DNA from: Saccharopolyspora endophytica | GTDB lineage: Bacteria; Actinomycetota; Actinomycetes; Mycobacteriales; Pseudonocardiaceae | Direction: 5' to 3' | Length of the DNA: 64,000 nucleotides | Assembly (NCBI RefSeq): GCF_018070075.1 | Contig: NZ_JAGPXE010000003.1 | Location: forward strand, 605,138-669,137 | Shown here: positions 10,062 through 20,693 of the stretch, one piece after another | How the letters are laid out: the number at the start of each line of letters is the position of its first letter | Position numbering within the stretch: position 1 is the stretch's first letter | Position numbers and translations under genes: made by a program | Notes under the pieces: model-generated | What the model saw: only the letters and a program-made list of their open reading frames with translations | What the model was told of the DNA's origin: nothing | Databases searched by the model: none

Positions 10062-10215
10062 CACGAGCCTCCCCTGAATGGTTGTGCGCACCGCCCCGCA
10101 ACGGGTGCACACCTGTGCATCCTTACCCGATCAGGGTCTCATATGGCCAGCGCAACCCACTTGGCGGCCAGCCGGAGGCGGGACGGCCTGCGGCGCGGGA
10201 AGAACCACCGCGGAT

Positions 10216-10440
10216 TCAGCCGCGAGTGCGGCTCCAACCCCGGCGGCGCAACTCGGCATCGGTGAGGAACCGGGCTCTGCCGCGATCGTCCACGCCCGCC
10301 CAGCGGGCGCCCGCGGTTCCCTCTCGGACGTAGGAGTGGCCGCCGCTCCAGACCACGCTGCACGGCGCGGTCGGTAGGTCGTTCGGCTCGTCGACGGTCG
10401 CTGTGGCCCTGGGAGGCTCTGCCGGTTCCATCGTGCTCAT
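10216..10440 (-). CDS. Small hypothetical protein
   Basis: A 74-residue reading frame with high third-position GC, starting MSTMEPAEPPRATATV and ending in an Arg-rich tail (RRRGWSRTRG). The middle contains 'CSVVWSGGHSYVREG' and 'GVDDRGRARFLTDAEL', a balanced composition that looks coded rather than accidental. The ATG at 10440 has GGAGG 12 nt upstream, a little far; another ATG at 10464 is in frame. No domain is recognised. It is oriented head to head with prpE, with about 300 bp between. Confidence 0.5.
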   Translation of the reverse strand: MSTMEPAEPPRATATVDEPNDLPTAPCSVVWSGGHSYVREGTAGARWAGVDDRGRARFLTDAELRRRGWSRTRG

Positions 10441-10627
10441 CAGTTCGTAGCACCTCCGATTCATTTGTCGGCGCGGGACACCTCGGTGTTAGCCCGGCCA
10501 TCGGCTCGTGGCCGATTGTGGGGCCTGCGAGTCGCACTGTCGCGCCGGAAGCGCACCCCCAGCGCCCAGCGGCGCGGCGGCGTCGCCGAATCGCATCAGG
10601 TGGGAGCGCGACCGAATTCCGTTCCCC

Positions 10628-10678
10628 CGTTCGTCCGAACGCCGATGTTTCGCTCGTGACGAACGCGTTTCGGCCGAA
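10628..10678. promoter_or_regulatory. Pair of TTCG-N2-CGAA palindromes upstream of prpE
   Basis: TTCGTCCGAA (10630-10639) and TTCGGCCGAA (10669-10678) share a symmetric core and start 39 bp apart. They lie 85-135 bp before the prpE start in the gap shared with the divergent small gene. They may be operator sites; no regulator is known for this core. Confidence 0.35.
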
Positions 10679-10763
10679 CGGCCGCGCGAGCCCCTGGCGC
10701 CGAGATCCGATCTGGGGTACTACACAGGCGGTGTCACAGCGGACGCGGGAGGTAGTCGCAGCG

Positions 10764-12640
<1,877 letters not shown>

Positions 12641-12644
<4 letters not shown>

Positions 12645-13234
12645 GTCCGGCGGGATCGCCCGCGGATCCCGTCGAGCAGGAAGGTGGTGCGGCGGTCGTA
12701 GTCCTCCCGACGAGGGCGGGTTCCGTGCTTGAGGGCGAGCGCGTTGTCGTGCAGGAGCGCGTGGAGGTCGTCCGCGGAGAACTCGTCCCGCAGCGCGCCC
12801 GCAGCGCGGCTCATCTCGATGAGCTCCTCGTTGATCTCGCCGGCGACCCTGCAGATCTCCAGCAGGCTCTGCGCGTCGGGGTACACCTGCAGCATCGCGT
12901 CGTTGGCGGCGGGCTGGCGGTACTGCAGGTCGCGGATCGCGGTGACGTAGTGCGCGAGCCGTTCCCAGGGGTCACCGATGGCGCGGGTGCGGTCGATGAT
13001 GCCGTGCAGCTCGACCGCGACGACCTCTTCGATGACGGCGTCGATGAGGCCGATCCGTCCGCCGAACCGGTTGAAGATCGTCGCCTTGCTCACCCCTGCC
13101 GCCTGGGCGACCTCCTCCAGCGGCACGGTGAGACCCCGCCCGCGAAAGGCGTCGATCGCGGCGCGCCGGATCTGGTCGGCGTTGCGCTTGGCGTCCGCGC
13201 GCAGGCGTGATCCCACAGCTGCTCCACCGCTCAT
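12641..13234 (-). CDS. TetR-family repressor
   Basis: A 197-residue TetR/AcrR-type regulator. The helix-turn-helix is clear near the N-terminus: 'NADQIRRAAIDAFRGRG', 'VPLEEVAQAAGVSKATIFNRFG' region, with 'SKATIFNRF' as recognition helix. The C-terminal ligand domain includes 'RDEFSADDLHALLHDN' and matches the 'SbtR/TetR C-terminal' pattern seen in small-molecule repressors. It is divergent from the NmrA-like oxidoreductase, and two symmetric sites lie between the start codons (13260-13284 and 13306-13330), so it probably represses both itself and that gene. ATG 13234 is preferred; an upstream GTG at 13252 is possible. Its stop overlaps that of prpE. Confidence 0.9.
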
Positions 13235-13259
13235 TCCCGCACCGTCCCTCACCCCGCCA

Positions 13260-13284
13260 TAAGTTGACTCGACCAGTCAGCTTA
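13260..13284. promoter_or_regulatory. TetR operator 1
   Basis: Two 10-base arms, TAAGTTGACT and AGTCAGCTTA, flank a 5-nt centre with 9 of 10 bases symmetric. It is 26 bp from the TetR start codon. Confidence 0.7.
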
Positions 13285-13305
13285 CCTACGGTGGCGAGGC
13301 AGGAC

Positions 13306-13330
13306 AAACCTGACCAATGCGGTCAACTTA
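13306..13330. promoter_or_regulatory. TetR operator 2
   Basis: AAACCTGACC and GGTCAACTTA flank a 5-nt centre; the right arm is nearly the complement of operator 1's left arm (TAAGTTGAC). It ends 19 bp before the NmrA-like start codon. Centre-to-centre distance from operator 1 is 46 bp. Confidence 0.65.
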
Positions 13331-13349
13331 TGAGCGGAAGGGCGCGAAC

Positions 13350-14204
13350 ATGATCGTTGTCACCGGCGCGACCGGCGGGCTGGGCGGCGCCACCGTCGAG
13401 CACCTCCTCCAGCGCGTGCCTGCCGAGCGGATCGGCGTCAGCGTCCGCGACGTCGGCAGAGCTCGCCACCTCGCCGACCGCGGAGTGCGCGTGAGGCAGG
13501 GCTCCTACGAGGATCCGGCCGGGTTGCGCGAATCGTTCGAGGGCGCCGAGCAAGTGCTGCTGGTGTCCGGCAACGACCCCACGGCCGACATCGTCCGCCT
13601 GCACGGCAACGCGATCGAGGCCGCCGCGGCAGCGGGTGTCCAGCGGATCGTCTACACGAGCCAGCACGGCGCCACCCCCGACAACCCGTACCCGCCAGCG
13701 CGGATGCACCTCTCCACGGAGGCGATGCTCGCCGACTCCGGGATCGCCTGGACCTCGCTGCGCAACGCCGCCTACGGCCCGCTCGACGAGGTGCTCGGCC
13801 CGTGGCGGCGAACCGGCAAGATCGCTCAGCCGGCCGACGGCCCCGTTCCCTACACCGACCGCGCGGACGTGGCCGAAGGCACCGCGGTCGTCCTGGCAGC
13901 CGGCCACCACCACGACGGCCCGGTCACCCTCAGCGCCCCGACCGCCGTCACCTTCGACCATCTCGCCGAGACCGCCTCCCGCCTCATCGGCCGCACCGTC
14001 GAGCGCGTCGTCGTGGACGACGAGCGGTGGATCGCCGACCAGGTCGCGAGCGGCGTGCCGCCGGAGGCAGCCGGATTCATTCTCACCTGGTACCAGGCCG
14101 CCCGCGCCGGCCACTTCGCCGAAGCCGACCCGCTCCTGTCCGAACTCCTCGGACGCGAACCCCGGAACGTCGCCGAGCGGCTCGCGGACGGCATCGCCGG
14201 ATGA
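13350..14204 (+). CDS. NmrA/QOR2-like NAD(P)H-binding oxidoreductase
   Basis: Atypical short-chain dehydrogenase of 284 residues. The Rossmann motif 'VVTGATGGLGGATVEHLL' is at residues 3-20, followed by 'VSVRDVGRARHLADRGV' and 'VYTSQHGA', and a C-terminal 'PLLSELLGREPRNVAERLADG' region. This is the pattern of quinone oxidoreductase 2 / NmrA-type proteins that lack the YxxxK catalytic pair and reduce quinones or sense NADP(H). ATG 13350 has GGAAGGG upstream. Its divergent partner is a TetR repressor with operators in the shared gap, a common layout for a stress-inducible detoxification gene. The physiological substrate is unknown. Confidence 0.85.
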   Translation: MIVVTGATGGLGGATVEHLLQRVPAERIGVSVRDVGRARHLADRGVRVRQGSYEDPAGLRESFEGAEQVLLVSGNDPTADIVRLHGNAIEAAAAAGVQRIVYTSQHGATPDNPYPPARMHLSTEAMLADSGIAWTSLRNAAYGPLDEVLGPWRRTGKIAQPADGPVPYTDRADVAEGTAVVLAAGHHHDGPVTLSAPTAVTFDHLAETASRLIGRTVERVVVDDERWIADQVASGVPPEAAGFILTWYQAARAGHFAEADPLLSELLGREPRNVAERLADGIAG

Positions 14205-14249
14205 ACCGCAGCGGTCCGATACGTCCGTTCGGAGGCTTCCGGGTTCCGT

Positions 14250-14265
14250 TTTGGTCTATACCTTT
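14250..14265 (+). promoter_or_regulatory. dre-like DasR box before the hexosaminidase
   Basis: TTTGGTCTATACCTTT contains the GGTCTA-n-ACC core of the dre site bound by DasR, the GntR regulator of N-acetylglucosamine use (consensus ACTGGTCTAGACCACT); about 11 of 16 positions agree. It lies 35 bp upstream of the GH20 start codon. Confidence 0.7.
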
Positions 14266-14299
14266 GTTGGCACCGTTCCCCCGAGGATGGAGCCGAACG

Positions 14300-15886
14300 A
14301 TGAGCGCACGACCCCGATCGAGGGCGGCGAAGGCCGGACTGGCCGTCGTCGCCGGAGCCCTGCTGGCCGCCGGGACCGCGGTTCCGGCCGGCGGTGATCC
14401 CGCCCCCGCGGCCTCCGCGATGGACACCATCGTGCCCGCGCCGGAGTCGGTGACGCCGAACCCGGCGGCCGACTTCGAGCTGTCCGAGCAGACCGCGATC
14501 CTGGCGCCCGGCGAGGCGGCCGGGGTCGGCGAGTACCTGGCGGGCGTGGTGCGGCCCTCGACCGGCTTCCCCGTGCCGGTCAACCCCGCGCTGCCCGGAA
14601 CCGGCGACATCGCGCTGGCGCTGGACGGAGATCCCGCGCTGGGCCCGGAGGGCTACCGCCTGCAGGTCGCCGACGACGCGGTGCGGGTGCACGCGACCAG
14701 CACCGACGGCCTGTTCAACGGCGTGCAGACGCTGCGCCAGCTGCTGCCCGCGGGCATCGAGAGCCCGACGGCGCAGCCGGGGCCGTGGACGATGCCCGGT
14801 GGCGAGATCACCGACAAGCCGCGCTTCGGGCACCGGTCCGCGCAGCTGGACCCGGCGCGGCACTTCTTCACCGTCGACATGGTCAAGCGCTACATCGACC
14901 AGGTCGCCAAGTACAAGATCAACAAGCTGCACCTGCACCTGACCGACGACCAGGGCTGGCGGCTCCAGATCAACAGCTGGCCGCGGCTGACCGAGTTCGG
15001 CGCGCAGACCGAGGTCGGCGGCACGCCGGGCGGGTTCTACACGCAGCAGGACTACGCCGAGATCGTCGACTACGCCGCGTCCCGGCACATGACGGTCATC
15101 CCCGAGATCGACATGCCGGGGCACACCAACGCCGCGCTGTCGTCCTACGCCGAGCTCAACTGCGACGGCGTGGCACCGCCGCCCTACACCGGCATCGACG
15201 TCGGGTTCAGCTCGCTGTGCGTCAACAAGGACATCACCTACCGCTTCGTCGAGGACGTCATCCGCGAGGTGGCGGCGCTGACCCCCGGCCCGTACCTGCA
15301 CATCGGCGGCGACGAGGCGCACTCCACCACCGACGAGGACTACGTGGCCTTCATGTCGAAGGTGCTGCCGCTGGTGGAGAAGTACGGCAAGAAGCCGCTC
15401 GGCTGGCACGAGTACGGCAAGGCCGCCCCGCAGGGCGACGCGGTGCTGCAGTTCTGGGGCACCACGAACGGCGATCCGCTGCTCACCGAAGCCGTGGCGC
15501 GCGGCAACAAGGTCCTGGCCTCGCCGGCGAACAAGTCCTACCTGGACATGAAGTACGACGAGAACACGCCGCTGGGCCTGCAGTGGGCCGGGTTCATCGA
15601 GGTCGCCGACGCCTACGGCTGGGACCCGGGCAGTTACCTGCAGGGCGTGCCGGAGGAATCGGTGCTCGGCGTCGAGGCGCCGATGTTCAGCGAGACGCTG
15701 GAGACCTCGCAGCACATCGAGTTCATGGCGTTCCCGCGGTTGCCGGCCATCGCCGAACTCGGCTGGTCGGCGAAGGGCGCGCTGAACTGGGAGTCGTTCA
15801 AGAACCGCCTGGCCACCCAAGGCCCCCGCTGGCAAGCCGCGGGCCAGGACTTCTACCGAAGCCCCCAAATCCCCTGGACCCCATGA
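14300..15886 (+). CDS. Secreted beta-N-acetylhexosaminidase (GH20)
   Basis: Releases terminal GlcNAc/GalNAc from chitin oligomers or glycans outside the cell. The 528-residue product opens with a secretion signal: basic MSARPRSRAAK, a hydrophobic run 'AGLAVVAGALLAAGTAVPA', then an Ala/Pro-rich cut region near residue 40. A GH20b domain at about 45-175 precedes the catalytic barrel with 'KLHLHLTDDQGWR', 'PEIDMPGHTNAAL' and the Asp-Glu pair in 'HIGGDEAHS' (D338, E339) that performs substrate-assisted catalysis. ATG 14300 has GGAG 8 nt upstream. A dre-like DasR box lies just before it, so it should respond to N-acetylglucosamine. Confidence 0.95.
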   Translation: MSARPRSRAAKAGLAVVAGALLAAGTAVPAGGDPAPAASAMDTIVPAPESVTPNPAADFELSEQTAILAPGEAAGVGEYLAGVVRPSTGFPVPVNPALPGTGDIALALDGDPALGPEGYRLQVADDAVRVHATSTDGLFNGVQTLRQLLPAGIESPTAQPGPWTMPGGEITDKPRFGHRSAQLDPARHFFTVDMVKRYIDQVAKYKINKLHLHLTDDQGWRLQINSWPRLTEFGAQTEVGGTPGGFYTQQDYAEIVDYAASRHMTVIPEIDMPGHTNAALSSYAELNCDGVAPPPYTGIDVGFSSLCVNKDITYRFVEDVIREVAALTPGPYLHIGGDEAHSTTDEDYVAFMSKVLPLVEKYGKKPLGWHEYGKAAPQGDAVLQFWGTTNGDPLLTEAVARGNKVLASPANKSYLDMKYDENTPLGLQWAGFIEVADAYGWDPGSYLQGVPEESVLGVEAPMFSETLETSQHIEFMAFPRLPAIAELGWSAKGALNWESFKNRLATQGPRWQAAGQDFYRSPQIPWTP

Positions 15887-15896
15887 CCACCACCAC

Positions 15897-15945
15897 CCAG
15901 CGGGAGCCGACGGCCTTGAACCGAACCGTCGTCGGCTCCCGCTGG
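15897..15945. terminator. 16-bp stem-loop terminator
   Basis: CCAGCGGGAGCCGACG pairs perfectly with its complement across a 17-nt loop, 10 bp past the GH20 stop. It sits between convergent genes and could act in both directions. Confidence 0.75.
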
Positions 15946-15952
15946 GCGGGGG

Positions 15953-15982
15953 CGATTCGAATTTCGCGCGAAATTCGAATCG
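15953..15982. terminator. 30-bp perfect palindrome between convergent genes
   Basis: The left arm CGATTCGAATTTCGC is followed directly by its exact complement, giving uninterrupted two-fold symmetry. It begins 7 bp after the GH20 terminator and ends 20 bp before the carrier-protein stop. It may be the terminator of the dhb operon, or a protein-binding site. Confidence 0.5.
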
Positions 15983-16001
15983 TGCGGGTCCGGGGGCCGT
16001 G

Positions 16002-16238
16002 TCAGGGGAGCTTGGGTTCGAGGACCTTCCACCAGTCGGCGAGGGTCGGGCGTTCGGCGAGGTCAGCGAAGCTGATCTGGACGCCTTGCTTGCGCCACTG
16101 CTCGACGAGGGTCATGATCCGCACCGAGTCCAGGCCCCAGTCGATGAGGTCCTCGTCGTCGGTGAGCTCCGAGGGGTCTTCGTAGAGCAGTTCGGCGACC
16201 TGCTCGCGGACCGCTTCGAGGGTGAGATTCTCAGCCAT
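16002..16238 (-). CDS. Free-standing aryl carrier protein
   Basis: A 78-residue acyl-carrier-like domain that should carry 2,3-dihydroxybenzoate as a phosphopantetheine thioester. The attachment serine lies in 'DWGLDSVRIMTLVEQW' at Ser38; 'LTDDEDLIDWGLDS' and 'PTLADWWKVL' match ArCP domains of EntB/DhbB. In E. coli and Bacillus this domain is fused to isochorismatase; here it is a separate last gene, 31 bp after the isochorismatase stop. ATG 16238 has AGGAGAA about 12 nt upstream. DhbE upstream would load it. No condensation or NRPS module is nearby, so the assembly line must be elsewhere or the product is a simple DHB amide. Confidence 0.9.
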   Translation of the reverse strand: MAENLTLEAVREQVAELLYEDPSELTDDEDLIDWGLDSVRIMTLVEQWRKQGVQISFADLAERPTLADWWKVLEPKLP

Positions 16239-16269
16239 GGTTCGGGATTCTCCTGGAAGGTGTTCCGGC

Positions 16270-16923
16270 TCAGGCGACTTCGGATTCGTGGGCGACGAGG
16301 TCGCGGGACAGGTTGCGGGTGGTGTCGACGACGCCGCAGTTGCGGGCGGCGTAGGAGACGGCCATGTCGTGGTCGGCTCGCGAGAAGTCGGCGACCGCGT
16401 CGGCGACGAAGAACGCCTGGACCTCCTGCTGGAACGCCTCCGCAGCGGTCATCAGGCAGCCGATGTGGGCGTAGATGCCGGTGATGATCAGCTGGTCCCG
16501 TCCCCACTCCTGCATCCGGCGACGCAGGTCCGTGCGCTGGAACGCGCTGTAGCGCCACTTGGTCAGCTGGACGTCACCCGCTCCGGGCGCCAGCTCGTCG
16601 ATGATCGCCTCCATGGCCGGGTCGGCGACCCCCGGGCCCCACCACTCCAGCTGCAGTCCGCGCTGCTCCGGGGTCTGTCCGCCCGGCTGGGCGCAGTAGA
16701 CCACCGGAACGCCTGCGGCGCGGGCCCGTTCGCGCAGCAGCGCGATGTTGGGCACGACCTGGTTCAGCGGTTCGGCGCCGGGGGTGAAGGCGTTGACGAA
16801 GTGCCGCTCCATGTCGTGGATCAGCAGCACCGCGCGTTCCGGGTCGGGCCGCCAGGAGACCTTGTTCTTCGGCAGCTCGCCGTCCTGCGGAACGGTGTAG
16901 GGTGCGATGCTCGGAAGCGCCAC
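16270..16923 (-). CDS. Isochorismatase (2,3-dihydro-DHB synthase)
   Basis: Hydrolyses isochorismate to 2,3-dihydro-2,3-dihydroxybenzoate and pyruvate. The 217-residue product has the cysteine-hydrolase fold markers of the EntB/PhzD subfamily: N-terminal 'PYTVPQDGELPKNKVSWRPDP', 'AVLLIHDMERHFVNAF' (catalytic Asp), 'KWRYSAFQRTDLRRRM' (Lys) and 'LIITGIYAHIGCLMTAAEAF', the position where EntB-type enzymes carry Gly instead of Cys in the catalytic loop. The carrier domain that normally follows is missing and is supplied by the next gene. GTG start at 16923 follows GGGGGAG. Middle of the dhbA-C-E operon. Confidence 0.93.
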   Translation of the reverse strand: MALPSIAPYTVPQDGELPKNKVSWRPDPERAVLLIHDMERHFVNAFTPGAEPLNQVVPNIALLRERARAAGVPVVYCAQPGGQTPEQRGLQLEWWGPGVADPAMEAIIDELAPGAGDVQLTKWRYSAFQRTDLRRRMQEWGRDQLIITGIYAHIGCLMTAAEAFQQEVQAFFVADAVADFSRADHDMAVSYAARNCGVVDTTRNLSRDLVAHESEVA

Positions 16924-16964
16924 GGGCTCCCCCTTCGATGTCTTCTGGTCGTGAAAAGCCGTTG

Positions 16965-18590
16965 TCAGCGGCCGAGTTTCGGCACCAGCTCGCGACTGAT
17001 GGCCTCGCGCAGGTCGCGCTTGGAGACCTTGCCGACGCCGGTCTGCGGGAACTGCTCGACGAACACCACGCGGTCGGGGACCTTGTAGCCGGCAAGGCCG
17101 CGCTCGCGGACGAACTTGATCAGCTCGCGCGCCTTCGGCCGCTCACCGCGCGGGACGACGAACGCGCAGGTCCGCTCCCCCAGGTAGTCGTCGGGCATGG
17201 ACACCACGGCAGCGTCGTGCACGGCGGGGTGGGCCAGCAGGTGGTTCTCGACCTCCTCGGCGGCGACCTTCTCGCCACCTCGGTTGATCTGGTCCTTCGC
17301 CCGGCCTTCGACGACGATGTTGCCCTCGGCGGTCAACCGGACGACGTCGCCGGTGCGGTAGAAGCCCTCAGGGGTGAAGGCGCGCGCGTTGTGCTCCTCG
17401 GCCTTGTAGTAGCCGCGGATCGTGTACGGGCCCCGGGTGAGCAGGTGCCCGGTCTCCCCCGGCGCGACGGCGTTGTCCTCGCCGTCGACGACCAGCACCT
17501 CGTCGTCGGCCGAGATCGGGCGTCCCTGGGTGGTGACGATGACGTCCTCGGGGTCGTCCAGCCGCGTGTAGTTGACCAGGCCCTCCGCCATGCCGAACAC
17601 CTGCTGCAACGTCGCGCCGAGCACCGGCCGGACCCGCCGGGCGACCTCCTCGCTGCACTTGGCGCCACCGACCTGCAGCACCTCCAGGCTGGACAGGTCG
17701 TGCTCGGTCTCGGCGGCCGCGTCGAGCCACAGCAGCGCCAGCGGCGGCACCGCGGCGGTCAGCGTGACCTTCTCGCGCTCGACGAGCGGGAAAACCTCAT
17801 CGGGGCTCGGCCGGCGCGCGAGCACGACCCGACCGCCCGCGTGCAGCACGCCGAAGGTGCCGGGCGAGCTCATCGGGAAGTTGTGCGCGGCGGGCAGCGC
17901 CACGAGGTACACGGTGTCCTCGGTGACGCCGCAGAGGTCGTTGCTGGCGCGGAAGGAGTAGATGTAGTCGTCGTGGGTGCGCGGGATCAGCTTGGGCACG
18001 CCCGTGCTCCCGCCGGAGAGCTGCAGGAACGCGATGTCGCTCGGCGTGGGCTCGTCCAGCTCCACCGCATCGGCGTCCACATCGGACAGCGCGGTGAACT
18101 CGCCGGGGTCGCCGACGACGAAGACCTGCAGACCCTCCTGCTTCGCGGCGACGTCGGCGGCCAGCGCCCGGTGGTCGAACCCGGCCTCGGTGTCGACGGT
18201 GATGTAGGCGGCGGCCTCGCTGAACTCGCAGAAGTAGGAGATCTCGGTCATCCGGTGCGAGGGCAGCGCGAACACCGGCACCACGCCGAGCCGGAACAGC
18301 CCGAAGCAGACCTCGAAGAACTCGGCGACGTTGGGCAGCTGGACGACGACCCGGTCGCCCTTGCCGATGCCGCGCTCGCGCAGCCCGGCGGCCAGCCGGT
18401 CGGCGCGGCGGTCGAGTTCGCCGTAGGTGATCCGGCGTTCGCCTTCGACGACGGCCACGCGGTCGGGGTGCTTGGTGGCGCGCACCCGCAGCAGCTGGCC
18501 GAAGGTGTAGCCCTGCCAGTACCCCGCGGCGCGGTAGCGCTCGGCGAACTCGTCCGGCCAGAGCGTGACACCGGGCAGATGTGCGATCAT
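16965..18590 (-). CDS. dhbE: 2,3-dihydroxybenzoate-AMP ligase
   Basis: Stand-alone adenylation enzyme that activates 2,3-dihydroxybenzoate and loads the aryl carrier protein. 541 residues, close to the usual 540. Visible motifs: '[13 protein letters not shown]' and '[17 protein letters not shown]' in the N-domain, '[11 protein letters not shown]'-type aryl-acid region '[14 protein letters not shown]', the P-loop-like '[21 protein letters not shown]', '[14 protein letters not shown]' lining the aryl pocket, '[10 protein letters not shown]' and '[20 protein letters not shown]'. The aryl-acid hallmark 'HNFPLSSPG'-type segment supports DHB or salicylate as substrate. ATG 18590 follows AGGGGAAAG; only 17 bp separate it from dhbC. 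Confidence 0.95.
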   Translation of the reverse strand: MIAHLPGVTLWPDEFAERYRAAGYWQGYTFGQLLRVRATKHPDRVAVVEGERRITYGELDRRADRLAAGLRERGIGKGDRVVVQLPNVAEFFEVCFGLFRLGVVPVFALPSHRMTEISYFCEFSEAAAYITVDTEAGFDHRALAADVAAKQEGLQVFVVGDPGEFTALSDVDADAVELDEPTPSDIAFLQLSGGSTGVPKLIPRTHDDYIYSFRASNDLCGVTEDTVYLVALPAAHNFPMSSPGTFGVLHAGGRVVLARRPSPDEVFPLVEREKVTLTAAVPPLALLWLDAAAETEHDLSSLEVLQVGGAKCSEEVARRVRPVLGATLQQVFGMAEGLVNYTRLDDPEDVIVTTQGRPISADDEVLVVDGEDNAVAPGETGHLLTRGPYTIRGYYKAEEHNARAFTPEGFYRTGDVVRLTAEGNIVVEGRAKDQINRGGEKVAAEEVENHLLAHPAVHDAAVVSMPDDYLGERTCAFVVPRGERPKARELIKFVRERGLAGYKVPDRVVFVEQFPQTGVGKVSKRDLREAISRELVPKLGR

Positions 18591-18607
18591 GATCGGCTGC
18601 TTTCCCC

Positions 18608-19864
18608 TCAGACTGCCTGGTTCAGGCCCATGGCGGTGAGCGCGGTGCGGAACTTCGCCGAGGTCTCGGCGAGCTCGTCGGCCGGGTCGGAGCCCGGGAC
18701 GATCCCGGCACCGGCGAACAGCCGCATCTCCTGGTCCTCCACCTCCGCGCAGCGGATGGCCACCACCCACTCGCCGTCACCGGCGGCGTCGCACCAGCCC
18801 ACCATTCCCGCGTAGTAGCCGCGTTCGAACGGCTCCGTCTCGGCGATGACCTCGCGGGCGCGGTCGATCGGGGTACCGCACACCGCCGGGGTCGGGTGCA
18901 GCGCGTCGGCCAGGTGCAGCGAGGTCGTCGAGCCGTCGCGCAGCTCGCCGGTGATCTCGGTGGCCAGGTGCCACATCGCGTTGGTGCTGACCACGGTCGG
19001 CGCCTGCGGCACGTGCAGCTCGGTGCAGAACGGGCGCAGCGCCTCGGCCACGGCTTCCACCACCACGGCGTGCTCGCGATGGTCCTTCTCCGACGCGGCC
19101 AGCTCGGCGGCGCGGCGCTTGTCCTCGTCCGGGTCGGTGCTGCGCGGGCGCGATCCGGCCATCGGGTTGGAGCGGACCTCGTTGCCGCGCCGGGACACCA
19201 GCAGCTCGGGGCTGGCACCCAGGAAGGTGCGCTCCAGCGGGGGCTGCGGGCCGTAGCTGTCGCGGGTCCCGTCCTCGCCGCGACGCGGCAGATCGACGGC
19301 GAAGGTGTAGCTGGCGGGGTCGGCCATCGCCAGGTTGCGCAGCACCTCGCGGACGTCGATCGATTCCGCCGAGGTCAGCTCCAGGCTGCGCGCCAGCACG
19401 GCCTTGGTGAGGTCACCGTGCTCCATGCGGCGCAGCGCTCGCGCGACACCGCGCTCGTACTCCTCGGGTTCCGGGACCGGTCGCACCGAGCACGCGGGGG
19501 CGGAGACCGGTTTCTGCTGCGGCACCAGCACGTTCAGCGGTTCGGCGCGCACGACCTCCTCGGGCAGCACCAGGTGCGCGGGCAGGGTGCCGCCGAAGGG
19601 CACCGCCCCGACCACCATCGGGTTGCGGCGGCCGAACTCGACCGCGCCGTCGAGGAATTCCTGCATCCGGGCGGGTAAGTCCGAGCGCGCGCACTGGGTC
19701 TTGGACATGGTGGCGGCCACGCCTCGGGTCAGCAGCACCCCGCGCGGGCTGGAGAACAGGAAGGACTGGCCCTGCTCGTAGGCGGCCAGCAGGCGGGCGG
19801 CGGCGTCGTCGGCGAGTGCGTCGTCGACGGCGTCGATGCGCCCGTCGGTCTCGATCGTGGTCAT
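18608..19864 (-). CDS. dhbC: Isochorismate synthase
   Basis: Converts chorismate to isochorismate, the first committed step to 2,3-dihydroxybenzoate. 418 residues with the chorismate-binding C-terminal domain: '[14 protein letters not shown]', 'YTFAVDLP', '[25 protein letters not shown]' region, '[15 protein letters not shown]', '[10 protein letters not shown]', '[16 protein letters not shown]' and '[25 protein letters not shown]'-type ends. These match DhbC/EntC, where the 'E-H' and 'PTPAVCG' motifs bind Mg2+ and substrate. ATG 19864 is preceded by AAAGGTT. It sits between dhbA and dhbE; iron boxes upstream of dhbA presumably control it. Confidence 0.95.
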   Translation of the reverse strand: MTTIETDGRIDAVDDALADDAAARLLAAYEQGQSFLFSSPRGVLLTRGVAATMSKTQCARSDLPARMQEFLDGAVEFGRRNPMVVGAVPFGGTLPAHLVLPEEVVRAEPLNVLVPQQKPVSAPACSVRPVPEPEEYERGVARALRRMEHGDLTKAVLARSLELTSAESIDVREVLRNLAMADPASYTFAVDLPRRGEDGTRDSYGPQPPLERTFLGASPELLVSRRGNEVRSNPMAGSRPRSTDPDEDKRRAAELAASEKDHREHAVVVEAVAEALRPFCTELHVPQAPTVVSTNAMWHLATEITGELRDGSTTSLHLADALHPTPAVCGTPIDRAREVIAETEPFERGYYAGMVGWCDAAGDGEWVVAIRCAEVEDQEMRLFAGAGIVPGSDPADELAETSAKFRTALTAMGLNQAV

Positions 19865-19890
19865 GACAACCTTTCGGCGAATCGCGGAGG

Positions 19891-20676
19891 TCAGGCGCGC
19901 AGCGTGGCGCCGCCGTCGACGTACAGGTCGTGCATCGTGATGTGCCCGGCCTCGTCGGAGGCGAGGAAGACCACCGCGTTGGCGATGTCGTCCGGGGTGG
20001 CGAGCTTGCGCAGCGGGATGCCGGCCTTGTAGGTCTCCAGCGAGCCGGCGATGACCCGGTCCGGGCCGTTGCCGTCGGTCCACATCCCGCGCTGCATGTC
20101 GGTGTCGGTGGAGCCGGGCGCGACGATGTTGCAGCGGATGCCGTACTCGGCCAGCTCCAGGCCCAGCGATTTGGTGAACATCGTGGCGGCGGCCTTGGAC
20201 GCGGCGTAGGCGGCCATCGAGTGGCGCGGCACGCCCGCGGCGTTGGAGCCGACGGTGACGATGGATCCGCGGCGCCGCGAGATCATGTGCTTGGACACCT
20301 CCCGGCACACGTTGAACACACCGGTGGTGTTGACCGCGAAGGTGCGCTGCCACTCGGCGTCGGTGAGCTCCTGCACCGTCGCGACCTGCAGCACGCCCGC
20401 GACGTTGGCGAGCACGTCGATGGGGCCCTGCTCGGCTTCGACGTGCGTGACCACCTCGGTGACCGCGGCCGGGTCGGCCACGTCGGCGCGGTAGGCGCGC
20501 ACCCGGTGCCCTTCGGCGACGAGCTTCTCGGCCGTCGCGTCGGCCTTGTCCCCGTTGCGGTCGACTGCCGCGACATCGGCTCCCATCTGGGCGAACGCTC
20601 TCGCCACAGCGGCACCGATACCCTGGCCGGCGCCGGTCACGATGGCAACCTTGCCGCTGATTCCCGTGCGGTTCAT
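19891..20676 (-). CDS. dhbA: 2,3-dihydro-2,3-dihydroxybenzoate dehydrogenase
   Basis: NAD-dependent short-chain dehydrogenase completing 2,3-dihydroxybenzoate. The 261-residue product (from ATG 20676) shows '[19 protein letters not shown]' (cofactor loop), '[15 protein letters not shown]', the catalytic '[23 protein letters not shown]' region with Ser, Tyr and Lys, and the C-terminal 'YVDGGATL'. Context with isochorismate synthase, DHB ligase and isochorismatase makes the assignment firm. A GTG at 20688 is an alternative start. First gene of the operon; two iron-box-like sites lie 18-52 bp upstream. Confidence 0.94.
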   Translation of the reverse strand: MNRTGISGKVAIVTGAGQGIGAAVARAFAQMGADVAAVDRNGDKADATAEKLVAEGHRVRAYRADVADPAAVTEVVTHVEAEQGPIDVLANVAGVLQVATVQELTDAEWQRTFAVNTTGVFNVCREVSKHMISRRRGSIVTVGSNAAGVPRHSMAAYAASKAAATMFTKSLGLELAEYGIRCNIVAPGSTDTDMQRGMWTDGNGPDRVIAGSLETYKAGIPLRKLATPDDIANAVVFLASDEAGHITMHDLYVDGGATLRA

Positions 20677-20693
20677 CTCGCCCTTCACTCAAC

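Noticed and set aside
13850..15868. 672-codon minus-strand frame opposite the hexosaminidase
   Set aside because: No motif or ribosome site; mirror of GH20 codons.
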